Assembly: GCA_030148025.1 (NCBI GenBank)
Contig: JASBUG010000010.1
Location: forward strand, 96,809-160,808
Reading direction: 5' to 3'
Origin: Flavobacteriaceae bacterium
GTDB lineage: Bacteria; Bacteroidota; Bacteroidia; Flavobacteriales; Flavobacteriaceae
DNA length: 64,000 bases
The first letter of the stretch is position 1, and each line of letters opens with the position of its first letter. The position numbers and the translations under genes were made by a program. Below are positions 51,250-59,621 of the stretch, one piece after another. Below the pieces are notes generated by a model. The model had not been told where the DNA came from. It searched no databases and worked only from the letters and a program-made list of their open reading frames with translations.

Positions 51250-51834
51250 TTGAAAGTAAGTCGAGATTTTAAAAATGTATCTGATGAAGATTTAGTGAAA
51301 GATATTGTGTCTTCTAATGATACTTTGCTTTTTGAAATTTTGTACGATCGTTATGCAAAAGTGGTATATAATAAATGTGTTGGATTTTCAAAGAGTGATG
51401 ATGAAGCAGAAGATCTAACTCAAGATATATTTCTTAAGCTTTTTGTTAAGCTAAGTACTTTTAAAGGCAAGTCGAAATTTTCAACTTGGCTTTATGCATT
51501 TACATATAACCATTGTGTGAATTATGTAAATAGAAATAATAACAAAAAGATCGAGAAAAAGGCGGTTGAAGCTACTAATCTGGAGGATACATATTACAAT
51601 GAAGAAGATGACACTAGTAGTTTTAGCCAATTAAAAGTTGATAAATTGAAGGTAGCTTTAGAGCAAATTACTCCAGAGGAGAAGATGATTCTATTGCTAA
51701 AATATCAAGATTTGATGAGTATAAAGGAGCTCATGGGAATTTTGAATATAGGAGAGAGTGCTGTTAAAATGAGGCTTAAAAGAGCAAAAGAAAAACTCAT
51801 TAATGTATATATAACTAGCGAAAATGAGAGATAA
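51250..51834 (+). CDS. Sigma-70 family RNA polymerase sigma factor (ECF-like)
   Basis: This 194-residue sigma factor has region 2 at about 25-95 (A-E-D-L-T-Q-D-I-F-L-K-L-F and F-S-T-W-L-Y-A-F-T-Y-N) and region 4 at 135-185 (S-I-K-E-L-M-G-I-L-N-I-G-E-S-A-V-K-M-R-L-K-R-A-K). The start is TTG; no in-frame ATG lies near. No classical anti-sigma gene follows. Instead a 61-residue gene overlaps its end by 11 bp. Targets are unknown; the MscS channel gene downstream might share the operon. Confidence 0.9.
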   Translation: MKVSRDFKNVSDEDLVKDIVSSNDTLLFEILYDRYAKVVYNKCVGFSKSDDEAEDLTQDIFLKLFVKLSTFKGKSKFSTWLYAFTYNHCVNYVNRNNNKKIEKKAVEATNLEDTYYNEEDDTSSFSQLKVDKLKVALEQITPEEKMILLLKYQDLMSIKELMGILNIGESAVKMRLKRAKEKLINVYITSENER

Positions 51835-52009
51835 TCCATTTAAATACATAGACAAACCTTTAAAGGATGTGCCTGAAGAGTTAAAGTCTAAGGTTATGAA
51901 AGATATTGCCACGGCAAAGCTTTTAATGGAATTGGCTAGCTTATTCTCATTAAATGTTGGTAGCGTGATAGAACGTACAATGAAACAGCGAGATAATAAA
52001 CAAAAATAA
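51824..52009 (+). CDS. Small protein coupled to sigma factor
   Basis: This 61-residue protein has P-F-K-Y-I-D-K-P-L-K-D-V-P-E-E-L-K-S-K-V-M-K-D-I at the start and an amphipathic helix at about 30-50 (A-T-A-K-L-L-M-E-L-A-S-L-F). It lacks a zinc motif or membrane helix. It overlaps the sigma gene by 11 bp and so is translated with it. The D-V-P-x-x-L-K-x-K-V-M sequence resembles the N-terminal part of flavobacterial anti-sigma proteins, so it may be a reduced sigma-binding protein. Function unproven. Confidence 0.62.
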   Translation: MRDNPFKYIDKPLKDVPEELKSKVMKDIATAKLLMELASLFSLNVGSVIERTMKQRDNKQK

Positions 52010-52045
52010 TTTACCCTACAGATTAATTAATAAATACACTATTTC

Positions 52046-52852
52046 ATGGAAAAGTTGGAAGAATATAAGAATCTAGCAATGGAAAGCTTTTCAACAACAG
52101 GAGTAAACATTCTAAAGGCCATTTTGGTTTTAATTTTTGGATGGCTTTTTATTAAAGTTGTATTGTCTATTTTAAAACGTGCTTTAAAGTTTATTAAAGT
52201 AGACAAGCTTACCAAAAAGCTTAATGATATTGAAATAATTGAAGGTAAAAAGCTCAACATCAATATAACAAAGGTTATAGTGTCGTTTGTAAAGTGGTCT
52301 TTGTTACTTGTATTAGTTATAGTAGTTTCAGAAATGATGGGTTTAACAATCATTTCTGAAGAAATAGGAAATCTACTGCATTATTTACCACAGTTATTGA
52401 GCGCCTTGATAATATTCATGATAGGCTTATTCCTTGCCAATTTTGTTAAGAAGTCTATTCAAACATTCTTTAAATCGTTTGACCTTTCAGGATCTAAAAT
52501 TATTAGTCAATTAGTGTTTTTTATAATCTTAGCAATTGTATCTATTACAGCCTTAAACCAGGCGGGAATAAATACAGAAATAATTACTAGTAATCTAAAT
52601 CTTATATTTGGTTCATTTTTAGCGGCTTTTGCATTAGCAATTGGTTTAGGAGCCAAAGAAGTAGTGGGTGATTTGTTACGAACATTTTATACAAGACGAA
52701 CCTATGAAATAGGTCAGCATATAAAATTTAATGACATAGAAGGAGAGATCATTACAATAGATGACATATCTGTAACGTTAAAAACAGCAACAGGAAAATT
52801 AATAGTTCCTATCAAAGATATTGTAAATAGTCAAGTTGAAATTAGGTTTTAA
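52046..52852 (+). CDS. MscS-family mechanosensitive channel protein
   Basis: This 268-residue protein has about five membrane helices. The last (A-F-A-L-A-I-G-L-G-A-K-E-V-V-G-D-L-L) corresponds to the pore-lining TM3 of MscS. A short beta domain follows (Y-E-I-G-Q-H-I-K-F-N-D-I-E-G-E-I-I-T-I) and ends with V-P-I-K-D-I-V-N-S-Q-V. The large C-terminal alpha-beta vestibule of E. coli MscS is missing, as in the smaller members of the family. It releases solutes under hypo-osmotic shock. It follows the sigma-factor pair by 36 bp. Confidence 0.9.
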   Translation: MEKLEEYKNLAMESFSTTGVNILKAILVLIFGWLFIKVVLSILKRALKFIKVDKLTKKLNDIEIIEGKKLNINITKVIVSFVKWSLLLVLVIVVSEMMGLTIISEEIGNLLHYLPQLLSALIIFMIGLFLANFVKKSIQTFFKSFDLSGSKIISQLVFFIILAIVSITALNQAGINTEIITSNLNLIFGSFLAAFALAIGLGAKEVVGDLLRTFYTRRTYEIGQHIKFNDIEGEIITIDDISVTLKTATGKLIVPIKDIVNSQVEIRF

Positions 52853-52914
52853 ACTTGTGTTATGATAAGTTATTGTTAGGGAAGACCCTAATTAGATATT
52901 TGATTATTTTGCAG

Positions 52915-52945
52915 CCCTTTTCATTAATTTGAGAAGGGTTTTTTA
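52915..52945 (+). terminator. Terminator after MscS gene
   Basis: CCCTTTTC and GAGAAGGG form an 8-bp stem with one G-T pair, followed by six T residues on the plus strand. It abuts the converging LytTR stop codon. Confidence 0.75.
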
Positions 52946-53647
52946 GTAGTTATTAAGCTTATTTAATACTTGTTCTTTGTAACTTCTACTTATAGGAAGT
53001 GATGTGTCATTAATAACAATCTCTTCATTTGTAAAGGATGTTATCATTTTTAAGGCAACAATAAACGAACGATGAATACGAATGAATTCATTTTTTGGAA
53101 GTTTAGCTTCTACTGCAGAAATAGTATCTCTTGTTGTGATTGTTTTATCTTTGAGATGAAACTTGACATAATCACTTAAACTTTCAATATAGACGATATT
53201 TTTGAAGTCAATCTTGATCATCTTTCTGTCTGAACGAACAAAAGTGAAATCATTATCATTTGTATCTTTTTTTATTTCAATATCTGTTTTTGCATGAACT
53301 TCAAAATAGAGGTTTACCGCTTTTAAGAGTCGGTCGAATGAGATAGGTTTTAAAAGGTAATCTACTGCTTGCAATTCAAAACCTTCAATAGCATATTCGC
53401 GGTAAGCAGTAGTAAAAATTATTTTTGAATTTTTATTAATTGCTTTTGCAAAGGCAATTCCAGATATTTCAGGCATGTTTATATCAAGAAATATCAAGTC
53501 AATGTGTTGAGAACTTAATACGTTAAAAGCTTCCAAAGCATTGCTGCAACTTGCTACAACAGAGATATTATCTATTTTAGATAAATGAGACTCTAAAACC
53601 TCCCTTGCTACAGATTCATCATCAACAATAATACAGTTAATTGCCAT
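52943..53647 (-). CDS. LytTR-family response regulator (second pair)
   Basis: This 234-residue protein has a receiver with D9-D10, phospho-acceptor D55 in L-I-F-L-D-I-N-M-P-E and K-P-I near residue 106. A LytTR domain follows at 135-232 (I-V-Y-I-E-S-L-S-D-Y-V-K-F, F-I-R-I-H-R-S-F-I-V). It lies 4 bp downstream of its kinase. The divergent beta-lactamase-fold hydrolase operon is the nearest candidate target. Confidence 0.94.
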   Translation of the reverse strand: MAINCIIVDDESVAREVLESHLSKIDNISVVASCSNALEAFNVLSSQHIDLIFLDINMPEISGIAFAKAINKNSKIIFTTAYREYAIEGFELQAVDYLLKPISFDRLLKAVNLYFEVHAKTDIEIKKDTNDNDFTFVRSDRKMIKIDFKNIVYIESLSDYVKFHLKDKTITTRDTISAVEAKLPKNEFIRIHRSFIVALKMITSFTNEEIVINDTSLPISRSYKEQVLNKLNNY

Positions 53648-53651
53648 TTTT

Positions 53652-54716
53652 TTAGGTGTTTATAACAAGCTCTACTTCGTAAGATGTATTACTGTTGTTA
53701 ATGTTTAAATTGTAATTGTCTTTATATAAAAGTTCTAAGCGCTTCTTAATATTATCTAACCCTAAGCCGTGTTCTTTAGTACTATTTCCAGAACTACTGT
53801 TTGTTATTTTAAAATAGACTTCATTATTCTTATTACTAAAGTTTATATCAATGTTCAAAAAACCATCAGTAATATTTCCATGTTTAAAACTATTTTCAAC
53901 AAAAGGAATAAATAACATTGGTGCTATTTTTAAGTGCTCGTTTTTTAGATCAATATCTAATGAACATTTTAATGTATCATTAAAGCGTATCTGCTCTAAA
54001 TCTATATAATCTTTTATATGTGCAATTTCATCACTCAACAATACATGTGGTTTATTAATTTGATACAAAAGATAATCAAGCAAGTTAGAGAGTTTTAAAA
54101 TAATCTCAGGAGTTTCATCAGCTTTCTTTAAAGCAAATCCATACATCGTATTTAAAGTGTTAAACAAGAAATGAGGATGAATTTGCATCTTTAAATAGTT
54201 AAGCTCTTGCTCTTTTAACTTTAATTGAGTCTCAAGTATTTTCTTTTCTAAACTGTTGGCTCTCTCTGTATTTTTCGAATTTAGCTTCAAGAGTTTAAAT
54301 GCACTTACCATAATAACTATTAAATAAACAGCGATCATTACCAATAATAGGCTTCTACTTATTGGAGCCATATCTTGATATTTAAAGTTTGACAAATAAA
54401 CGAGTCCAAAAAAGATTGAGATAATAATTAAATAAGCAGAAATAATAAGTGTATAAGTGCTATACAGCGCAAACTTCATGTAGCGTTTAGTTGCTAAATA
54501 ATCTGGAATAAGCTTATAAATAGACACATAGGTTGTAGCTATGGTAATAGGCATTAAGAATATAGAAAAGGAAAGTACATAATTAAAGTTTGTGCTATCT
54601 ACAGCAAAAAAATAAGTATAAAACAGTAATACAGCAAACCAAAAAAGTACGTGTAGGATGAATTTCAGACTATATTTTAATAACAGCTTTTTATTGATCA
54701 TAATTCTCTTGATCAT
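53652..54716 (-). CDS. LytS/YehU-type sensor histidine kinase (second pair)
   Basis: This 354-residue protein has four membrane helices (about 18-38, 46-68, 83-108, 122-143) and then the kinase domain with H182 in Q-I-H-P-H-F-L-F-N-T-L-N. The ATPase site shows F-V-E-N-S-F-K-H-G and G-L-G-L-D-N-I-K-K-R-L. The start may be the first ATG or the second, five codons later. Like the kinase at 33105 it lacks a periplasmic domain. It is transcribed divergently from the serine hydrolase gene. Confidence 0.93.
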   Translation of the reverse strand: MIKRIMINKKLLLKYSLKFILHVLFWFAVLLFYTYFFAVDSTNFNYVLSFSIFLMPITIATTYVSIYKLIPDYLATKRYMKFALYSTYTLIISAYLIIISIFFGLVYLSNFKYQDMAPISRSLLLVMIAVYLIVIMVSAFKLLKLNSKNTERANSLEKKILETQLKLKEQELNYLKMQIHPHFLFNTLNTMYGFALKKADETPEIILKLSNLLDYLLYQINKPHVLLSDEIAHIKDYIDLEQIRFNDTLKCSLDIDLKNEHLKIAPMLFIPFVENSFKHGNITDGFLNIDINFSNKNNEVYFKITNSSSGNSTKEHGLGLDNIKKRLELLYKDNYNLNINNSNTSYEVELVINT

Positions 54717-54890
54717 ACAATATTAGTACATTTCTTCAGGTATTCAAGTTTTTGTAGATGAATAACGGTTTAAGCATTGGATTTAACAAAGCCATGTTAA
54801 ATCGGTAACTAAAATAGTCGTTTATCGCATTTTAAAATTTAGAGCGATTAAACCTTTTAAGTTTGAAACTGTTAATCAAATACAACAATC

Positions 54891-56219
54891 ATGAAACGAA
54901 TAGTTATTTTCTTTTTACTCCTAAGTTCATTAGGGTTTTCTCAAATACCAAATTTTGAAAAGTTTGATCGGTATTTAGATGTACTTTTTCAAAACAATAA
55001 ATTTATGGGAAATCTAGCCTTAGCTAAGGATGGCACTATTGTGCATAAATCATCTGTTGGCTATCAATACATTAATTATAACGATAAAAAAATAGCTAGC
55101 AGTGATTCTAAATACAAAATAGGATCGATAACCAAAACATTTACTGCAGCAATGATTTTCCAACTTATAGAAGAGGGGAAATTATCATTAAAAACGCCAT
55201 TATCAAAGTTTTATCCAAAGATTAAAAATGCTAAACAAATTACTGTAAATCATCTGTTAACGCATAGTAGCGGATTGTTTAATATTACTAATGCAGCACA
55301 ATTTGGTACCTGGAAAAGCAAACCAGCAACAAGAGAGGTTATGGTGTCGAGAATAAAAACGTTTGAGCCAAATTTCTTACCAGGTGAAAAGGAAGAGTAT
55401 AGTAATACAAACTACTTATTACTAGGATATATTATTGAAAAGTTAGATAGTCAACCATATTCTAAAGCAGTTCAAAAACGAATTATTACAAAGCTAAATT
55501 TAAAGAACACTTATTATGGAGGTGCTGTAAATATTCACGATAACGAATGTCAATCGTATCATTTTAGAAATAACATATGGGAGCAATCTGGAGAAACACA
55601 TATGAGTCTTCCAGGAGGCGCAGGAGGTTTAGTGTCTACATCTTCCGATTTAGTTATGTTCATCGAAGCTTTATTTAATGGGAAGTTAGTATCTGAAAAT
55701 AGTATAAAACAAATGACAACAACTTCAGAGGGCGGAATGGGAAAAGGAATACATCATAGCAACTTTCAAGGAATAGACATCTATGGACATGATGGAGGCA
55801 TTGATGGATTTCAGTCTATGTTATTATATGCTCCAAGTTTAAAAATGGGTATTGCACTAACCTCAAACGGAATGAGCTATGGGAAAATGGGCATCATTCA
55901 AACTGCGTTTAAAGCTAGTATGGGAATGGATATTAAAATGCCAGTATTTGAAGGTATTGATATATCTGCGGAACAAGTAAAGAAATATGTTGGAGTATAT
56001 GAAAGTACCGAAGTACCATATGATTTAGTTTTTGAAGCTAATGGAAAAATATTAAAAGGTGCTCCAGAAGGTAGTAATCTAAAAGACCTTGTACCAACTA
56101 AAGAAGATGAATTTGCTTTAGATGCTTTAGCAATAAAACTAAACTTTAATTTAAAAGAGAATACACTGCTTTTTAAACAAGGCGATAATCCAGCTATAAA
56201 ATTCATTAAAAAACAATAA
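54891..56219 (+). CDS. Serine hydrolase of the beta-lactamase class C / AmpH fold
   Basis: This 442-residue protein has a signal peptide (cut near G-F-S-Q). The active-site motifs are S79-I-T-K82, Y170-S-N172 and H-D-G-G in the third position, as in class C beta-lactamases, DD-peptidases and esterases. A C-terminal domain of about 90 residues (V-G-V-Y-E-S-T-E-V) is the lipocalin-like DUF3471 type. It acts in the periplasm on peptidoglycan or ester substrates; resistance to beta-lactams should not be assumed. The ExbB-like gene follows after 10 bp. Confidence 0.9.
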   Translation: MKRIVIFFLLLSSLGFSQIPNFEKFDRYLDVLFQNNKFMGNLALAKDGTIVHKSSVGYQYINYNDKKIASSDSKYKIGSITKTFTAAMIFQLIEEGKLSLKTPLSKFYPKIKNAKQITVNHLLTHSSGLFNITNAAQFGTWKSKPATREVMVSRIKTFEPNFLPGEKEEYSNTNYLLLGYIIEKLDSQPYSKAVQKRIITKLNLKNTYYGGAVNIHDNECQSYHFRNNIWEQSGETHMSLPGGAGGLVSTSSDLVMFIEALFNGKLVSENSIKQMTTTSEGGMGKGIHHSNFQGIDIYGHDGGIDGFQSMLLYAPSLKMGIALTSNGMSYGKMGIIQTAFKASMGMDIKMPVFEGIDISAEQVKKYVGVYESTEVPYDLVFEANGKILKGAPEGSNLKDLVPTKEDEFALDALAIKLNFNLKENTLLFKQGDNPAIKFIKKQ

Positions 56220-56229
56220 ATTTATAATT

Positions 56230-56637
56230 ATGAAACTATTACTTATTAATGCAACCCCATTATTAGCAGCAAATCCTTTTGTAGAAAGATTTAAAGAAGG
56301 AGGACCAGTAGCAATGACACTTATACTTATCTGCTTAATTTTATCACTATTCTTTATTGTAAAAGGGTTTTTAAATAGTGGTAATGAAGTGAAAGTGAAA
56401 AAAATGATCGCCTTAACCACAGATGCAAGTTTGTTAGGATTAGTATTAGGTTTTTTTGCGTCAATTATTGGACTAATTACAGCATTTGATTCGCTGGAGG
56501 CTATAGATGGTATGGCAAACTCTGGGATGTTTGCAGGAGGACTTAAAGTATCTTTATTAACTACGGTTTTTGGATCTCTGGTGTTTATAATAGGAAGAAT
56601 AGGCATTTTTATTTTAAGATGGCGACTTAAGTCTTAG
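56230..56637 (+). CDS. Short MotA/TolQ/ExbB-type proton-channel protein, no ExbD nearby
   Basis: This 135-residue protein has three membrane helices. Helix 2 and the loop, S-L-L-G-L-V-L-G-F-F-A-S-I-I-G-L-I-T-A-F-D-S-L-E, and helix 3, A-G-G-L-K-V-S-L-L-T-T-V-F-G-S-L-V-F, follow the conserved core of ExbB/TolQ. It lacks the long cytoplasmic loop and is about 100 residues shorter than ExbB. No ExbD or TolR gene is next to it. It may be a diverged channel or scaffold. It is in an operon with the serine hydrolase. Confidence 0.78.
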   Translation: MKLLLINATPLLAANPFVERFKEGGPVAMTLILICLILSLFFIVKGFLNSGNEVKVKKMIALTTDASLLGLVLGFFASIIGLITAFDSLEAIDGMANSGMFAGGLKVSLLTTVFGSLVFIIGRIGIFILRWRLKS

Positions 56638-56662
56638 TATTAAAATTATATAAAAAGAATAG

Positions 56663-56690
56663 AGGTAAACTTTCTAGTTTACCTTTTTTT
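56663..56690 (+). terminator. Terminator after the ExbB-like gene
   Basis: AGGTAAAC and GTTTACCT pair around TTTCTA, followed by a run of T residues on the plus strand. Confidence 0.88.
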
Positions 56691-56764
56691 GTATAATAAT
56701 TCTAGTTGGCTTAGTTTTTGATAAATTCTAGCTTTTAAAAACATAATCAATCAAATCAACTAAA

Positions 56765-57442
56765 ATGAAAAAACTATTACTTCTATTAATTTTTATTGTA
56801 GTGTCTTGTGGAAACGAGAAGAAAACAAAAAAATCAGAACCATTAATAAAAGTGGAAGATTTTGTAGCAGTATTAGATACTGTTTGGAACACCGAACAAA
56901 CACCTATTAGAAAGCGTGACTCTGCAAGGAGAATTCATGGAGTAGATTCTGAAGAGTTTAACAAGTATCATGCTATTTATAAAAAAAACCATGTTGTTAA
57001 CGAGGAAAAAGTACGTTATATATTAGACACTTATGGTTGGCCAAAACATGACATTATAGGAGAACAAGGAAACTGGACAATTGCTAATGTCTTACAACAT
57101 TCTAGTTTAGAAGTGCGTGAAAAATATATTCCTTTGATGCAACAAGCAGTAAAAGATAAACAATTAGAAGCGCGTTTTTTGGTTAGGGCAGAAGATAGAA
57201 TAGCAACAGATAAAGGAGAACTACAAATTTATGGCGGGCAAATGAAATACTATCCTGAAACTAAAAGCTTTAATGTATGGCCAGTGTATGATCCTGAAAA
57301 CATAGATAAACGTCGTGCAGCTATTGGTTTGGGGCCAATTAAAGAGTTTTTAAAAGCACGGTTTGATTTTGAATGGAATTTAGAAGAACAAATAGAACGT
57401 AGTAAAGCTTTTGAAGAAGCGCGAAAAGATTCAATTAAATAA
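56765..57442 (+). CDS. DUF6624 lipoprotein
   Basis: This 225-residue lipoprotein has its lipobox ending at C15 (I-V-V-S-C-G). The body is helical with G-V-D-S-E-E-F, then L-D-T-Y-G-W-P near residue 95, N-V-L-Q-H-S, and E-D-R-I-A-T-D-K-G-E-L-Q-I-Y-G-G-Q. These are the recurring motifs of DUF6624. Function unknown; it is probably exposed in the periplasm or at the surface. It is flanked by a terminator upstream and stands alone. Confidence 0.8.
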   Translation: MKKLLLLLIFIVVSCGNEKKTKKSEPLIKVEDFVAVLDTVWNTEQTPIRKRDSARRIHGVDSEEFNKYHAIYKKNHVVNEEKVRYILDTYGWPKHDIIGEQGNWTIANVLQHSSLEVREKYIPLMQQAVKDKQLEARFLVRAEDRIATDKGELQIYGGQMKYYPETKSFNVWPVYDPENIDKRRAAIGLGPIKEFLKARFDFEWNLEEQIERSKAFEEARKDSIK

Positions 57443-57539
57443 TAGATATTGATCTTTTGTTTATCAAAAAGTTTTTTAAAGTTGGTTTAAACTATTTTGA
57501 GTAGATTTAGTCTAATTACTAAAATAAAATCAATCAAAA

Positions 57540-57986
57540 ATGAGTGCAAATCACACCAACCCTAAATCACTTTCAAACTTTAAAGTCGATATAAAAATTA
57601 AATTAGCAGCCCTTTGGACGTCATTAATGTTTTTGTACATATATGCCGATTATTTTCGACTAATGACTCCTGAGAAATTGGAGAAAATGATACAGCTAAA
57701 AACGCCTATGGGACCAACAACTCCAGGACTTTTAGTTACCTTTTCTGTGATTTTAATTATTCCAGCTTTAATGATTTTTCTTTCTGTGTTCCTAAAACCA
57801 CAAATAAATAAATGGTTGAATATAATAATAGCAGTGCTATATACTTGTATTTCTTTGCTAATTATTAAGTCTAGTATAGGAAATGAATGGCAAACCTTCT
57901 TTGTTATATTCAATATCTTAGAGGTTGTAATCTTTGTAATAATTATAGTCCAAGCATGGAAATGGCCTAAAGTTGAAAATGTATAG
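57540..57986 (+). CDS. DUF6326-like four-helix membrane protein
   Basis: This 148-residue protein has four membrane helices (about 22-42, 62-82, 92-110, 118-138). L-A-A-L-W-T-S-L-M-F-L-Y-I-Y-A-D-Y near residue 22 is the feature I recall for DUF6326. Helix 2 contains P-A-L-M-I-F-L-S-V-F-L. No catalytic motif is seen. Function unknown. It converges with the next gene with no clear terminator between them. Confidence 0.72.
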   Translation: MSANHTNPKSLSNFKVDIKIKLAALWTSLMFLYIYADYFRLMTPEKLEKMIQLKTPMGPTTPGLLVTFSVILIIPALMIFLSVFLKPQINKWLNIIIAVLYTCISLLIIKSSIGNEWQTFFVIFNILEVVIFVIIIVQAWKWPKVENV

Positions 57987-58018
57987 GAATTTACTAAGGT
58001 AACTTTTATAGATTATAA

Positions 58019-58570
58019 TTAGTCTAACTTTATAGGGCCTTGAGAAGTATTGCTAATTTTCCAATGTTCGTCTTGAATGGATTTATAAAATATTTCAAAA
58101 TAAAAACCTTTTTCTAAAAAATCTTCAAGGTTCTTTTTAAAGAGTTCATAATCTTTAGCAGATTTATTTATTGAAATTAAATTGTATTTAGTTCCAGCAG
58201 GAATTGCTAGTCCTACATCCAGAGTAGAGTAGGATACATTTTTTATACTATCTAAAATAGAAGATTTAGCTCTGAAGTAGGCAAATATGTCGTCGTCATA
58301 CTTTATTAGATCTTCATTTTCGCCTTGATATTTTAAGTTTACACTTTCTATAATGGCAGGGCCAACGCCATAGTTGTCTAGAGTTAGAGAAAAGGTGTTG
58401 TCTTGAGCGTTATCAGAAGTTGAAAGAGATAAATAAGGCAAGATTGATAAGTAGTTTTGCTTACTCATTAAGTTGGTTTGATAAATAAAAATGACCAGAG
58501 TAATAAAGCTAATACCCATTGCTGAAATACCTAAAATACGCTCAGTATTCCATTTTATTTTTTTCGCCAT
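58019..58570 (-). CDS. Membrane-anchored protein of unknown function
   Basis: This 183-residue protein has one N-terminal helix (residues 12-31, I-L-G-I-S-A-M-G-I-S-F-I-T-L-V-I-F-I), followed by a beta-rich soluble domain with L-D-N-Y-G-V-G-P-A-I-I near residue 66. A conserved-looking N-Y-G-x-G-P-A motif of this kind occurs in several small anchored proteins, but I do not recognise a family. It probably faces the periplasm. It stands alone between converging and diverging neighbours. Confidence 0.65.
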   Translation of the reverse strand: MAKKIKWNTERILGISAMGISFITLVIFIYQTNLMSKQNYLSILPYLSLSTSDNAQDNTFSLTLDNYGVGPAIIESVNLKYQGENEDLIKYDDDIFAYFRAKSSILDSIKNVSYSTLDVGLAIPAGTKYNLISINKSAKDYELFKKNLEDFLEKGFYFEIFYKSIQDEHWKISNTSQGPIKLD

Positions 58571-58721
58571 GTCTCTAATTTGTTTTAGTGTGATACAATG
58601 TAATAAATAATTGTAATAAACTAAAAGCGTCTTTGTGTTGGTTAACTAATTGTTATTAAGTGATTTATGTCATAAAATAGGATTAAGAGTATTTGTATCT
58701 TTTTAGAAACACATTATCAAA

Positions 58722-59564
58722 ATGAAAACTAAAAAGAAAAATCTAGGGTCTTATCCTAATGATGCAAGAAAACTGTTTTGGAAACTAGGTACTTGTTCGC
58801 GAACATTATTTCATATAGTTAATCGTGAATTAGGTTCAGATAAAGAACTTGAAGAACTTGCGTCCAATTCACTAGCAGGTGGGATATTTCAAGAAGGTGA
58901 ACAATGCGGAATGCTTTGGGGAGCTTCTTTGGCAGTAGGAACAGAAGCTTATAAAAGATGTGATACTCAAGAACAGGCAATTGCTGTAGCAATTAAAGCA
59001 ACACAAAGTATAATGGCATCTTTTGAAGAAAGAGAAAAGACTATTAACTGTAAAGACATAACCAGATGTAACTTTAATAATAAGTGGAGCTTTGCAAAGT
59101 ATATGGTCTCTGGTCGATTTTTATATTGTTTTAAGTTAGTAGAGCAATGGGCTCCAGAAGCAGTAGAAATTGCAATTAAAGAGCTTTCAGAAGAGCAACT
59201 ACACCAATATCACAACTCCATGAGTTGCGCTACAGAAGTAGTTAGAAGAATGGGAGGTACAGATGAGGAAATGATTATGGTTGCTGGTTTTGCAGGTGGT
59301 TTAGGTTTAAGCGGTGGTGGTTGTGGAGTACTAAGTGCTGCTATTTGGATGAAATCTCTAAAATGGTATCGAGAAAATGATAAGAAAATGGTAATTAAAA
59401 CGCCATATGCTAAACAAACATTAGAGGCATTTTATAAAGCAACTAATGGAAAGATTTCCTGCTCAGAGATTATAAATAAACAGTTTAAAAACATTGAAGA
59501 TCATACAAATTTTGTGAAAAATAATGGTTGCAGTGAGCTTATTAAGGCGCTTGTGGAATCTTAA
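58722..59564 (+). CDS. C_GCAxxG_C_C family redox-type protein, duplicated
   Basis: This 280-residue protein appears to hold two tandem copies of the putative redox-active C_GCAxxG_C_C fold. The first half has G-I-F-Q-E-G-E-Q-C-G-M-L-W-G-A-S-L-A-V-G, then N-C-K-D-I-T-R-C-N. The second has S-C-A-T-E-V-V-R-R-M-G, G-F-A-G-G-L-G-L-S-G-G-G-C-G-V-L-S-A-A, then I-S-C-S-E-I-I and N-G-C-S-E-L-I. Single-domain members are about 130-150 residues. The cysteines suggest a metal cluster or disulfide function. It is cytosolic with no signal peptide. Confidence 0.8.
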   Translation: MKTKKKNLGSYPNDARKLFWKLGTCSRTLFHIVNRELGSDKELEELASNSLAGGIFQEGEQCGMLWGASLAVGTEAYKRCDTQEQAIAVAIKATQSIMASFEEREKTINCKDITRCNFNNKWSFAKYMVSGRFLYCFKLVEQWAPEAVEIAIKELSEEQLHQYHNSMSCATEVVRRMGGTDEEMIMVAGFAGGLGLSGGGCGVLSAAIWMKSLKWYRENDKKMVIKTPYAKQTLEAFYKATNGKISCSEIINKQFKNIEDHTNFVKNNGCSELIKALVES

Positions 59565-59590
59565 TTAGTGACTACCTACGTTTTTTGCTT

Positions 59591-59619
59591 TTGTCATTCC
59601 TCGTAGGCAGGAATGACAA
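59591..59619. terminator. Bidirectional terminator-like palindrome between converging genes
   Basis: TTGTCATTCCT and AGGAATGACAA are perfect 11-bp arms around CGTAGGC, with T-rich sequence on both sides. It lies between two converging genes. The GTCATTCC core resembles the palindrome after lpdA, so it may be a member of a dispersed repeat family recruited as terminator. Confidence 0.65.
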
Positions 59620-59621
59620 TT

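Noticed and set aside
54891..56219. Antibiotic-resistance beta-lactamase
   Set aside because: The S-x-x-K, Y-S-N and H-D-G motifs are shared by peptidases and esterases; the DUF3471-like tail points away from dedicated beta-lactamases.
56151..56606. 151-residue frame opposite the ExbB-like gene
   Set aside because: Antisense shadow; the plus-strand protein has conserved ExbB motifs and a matching terminator.
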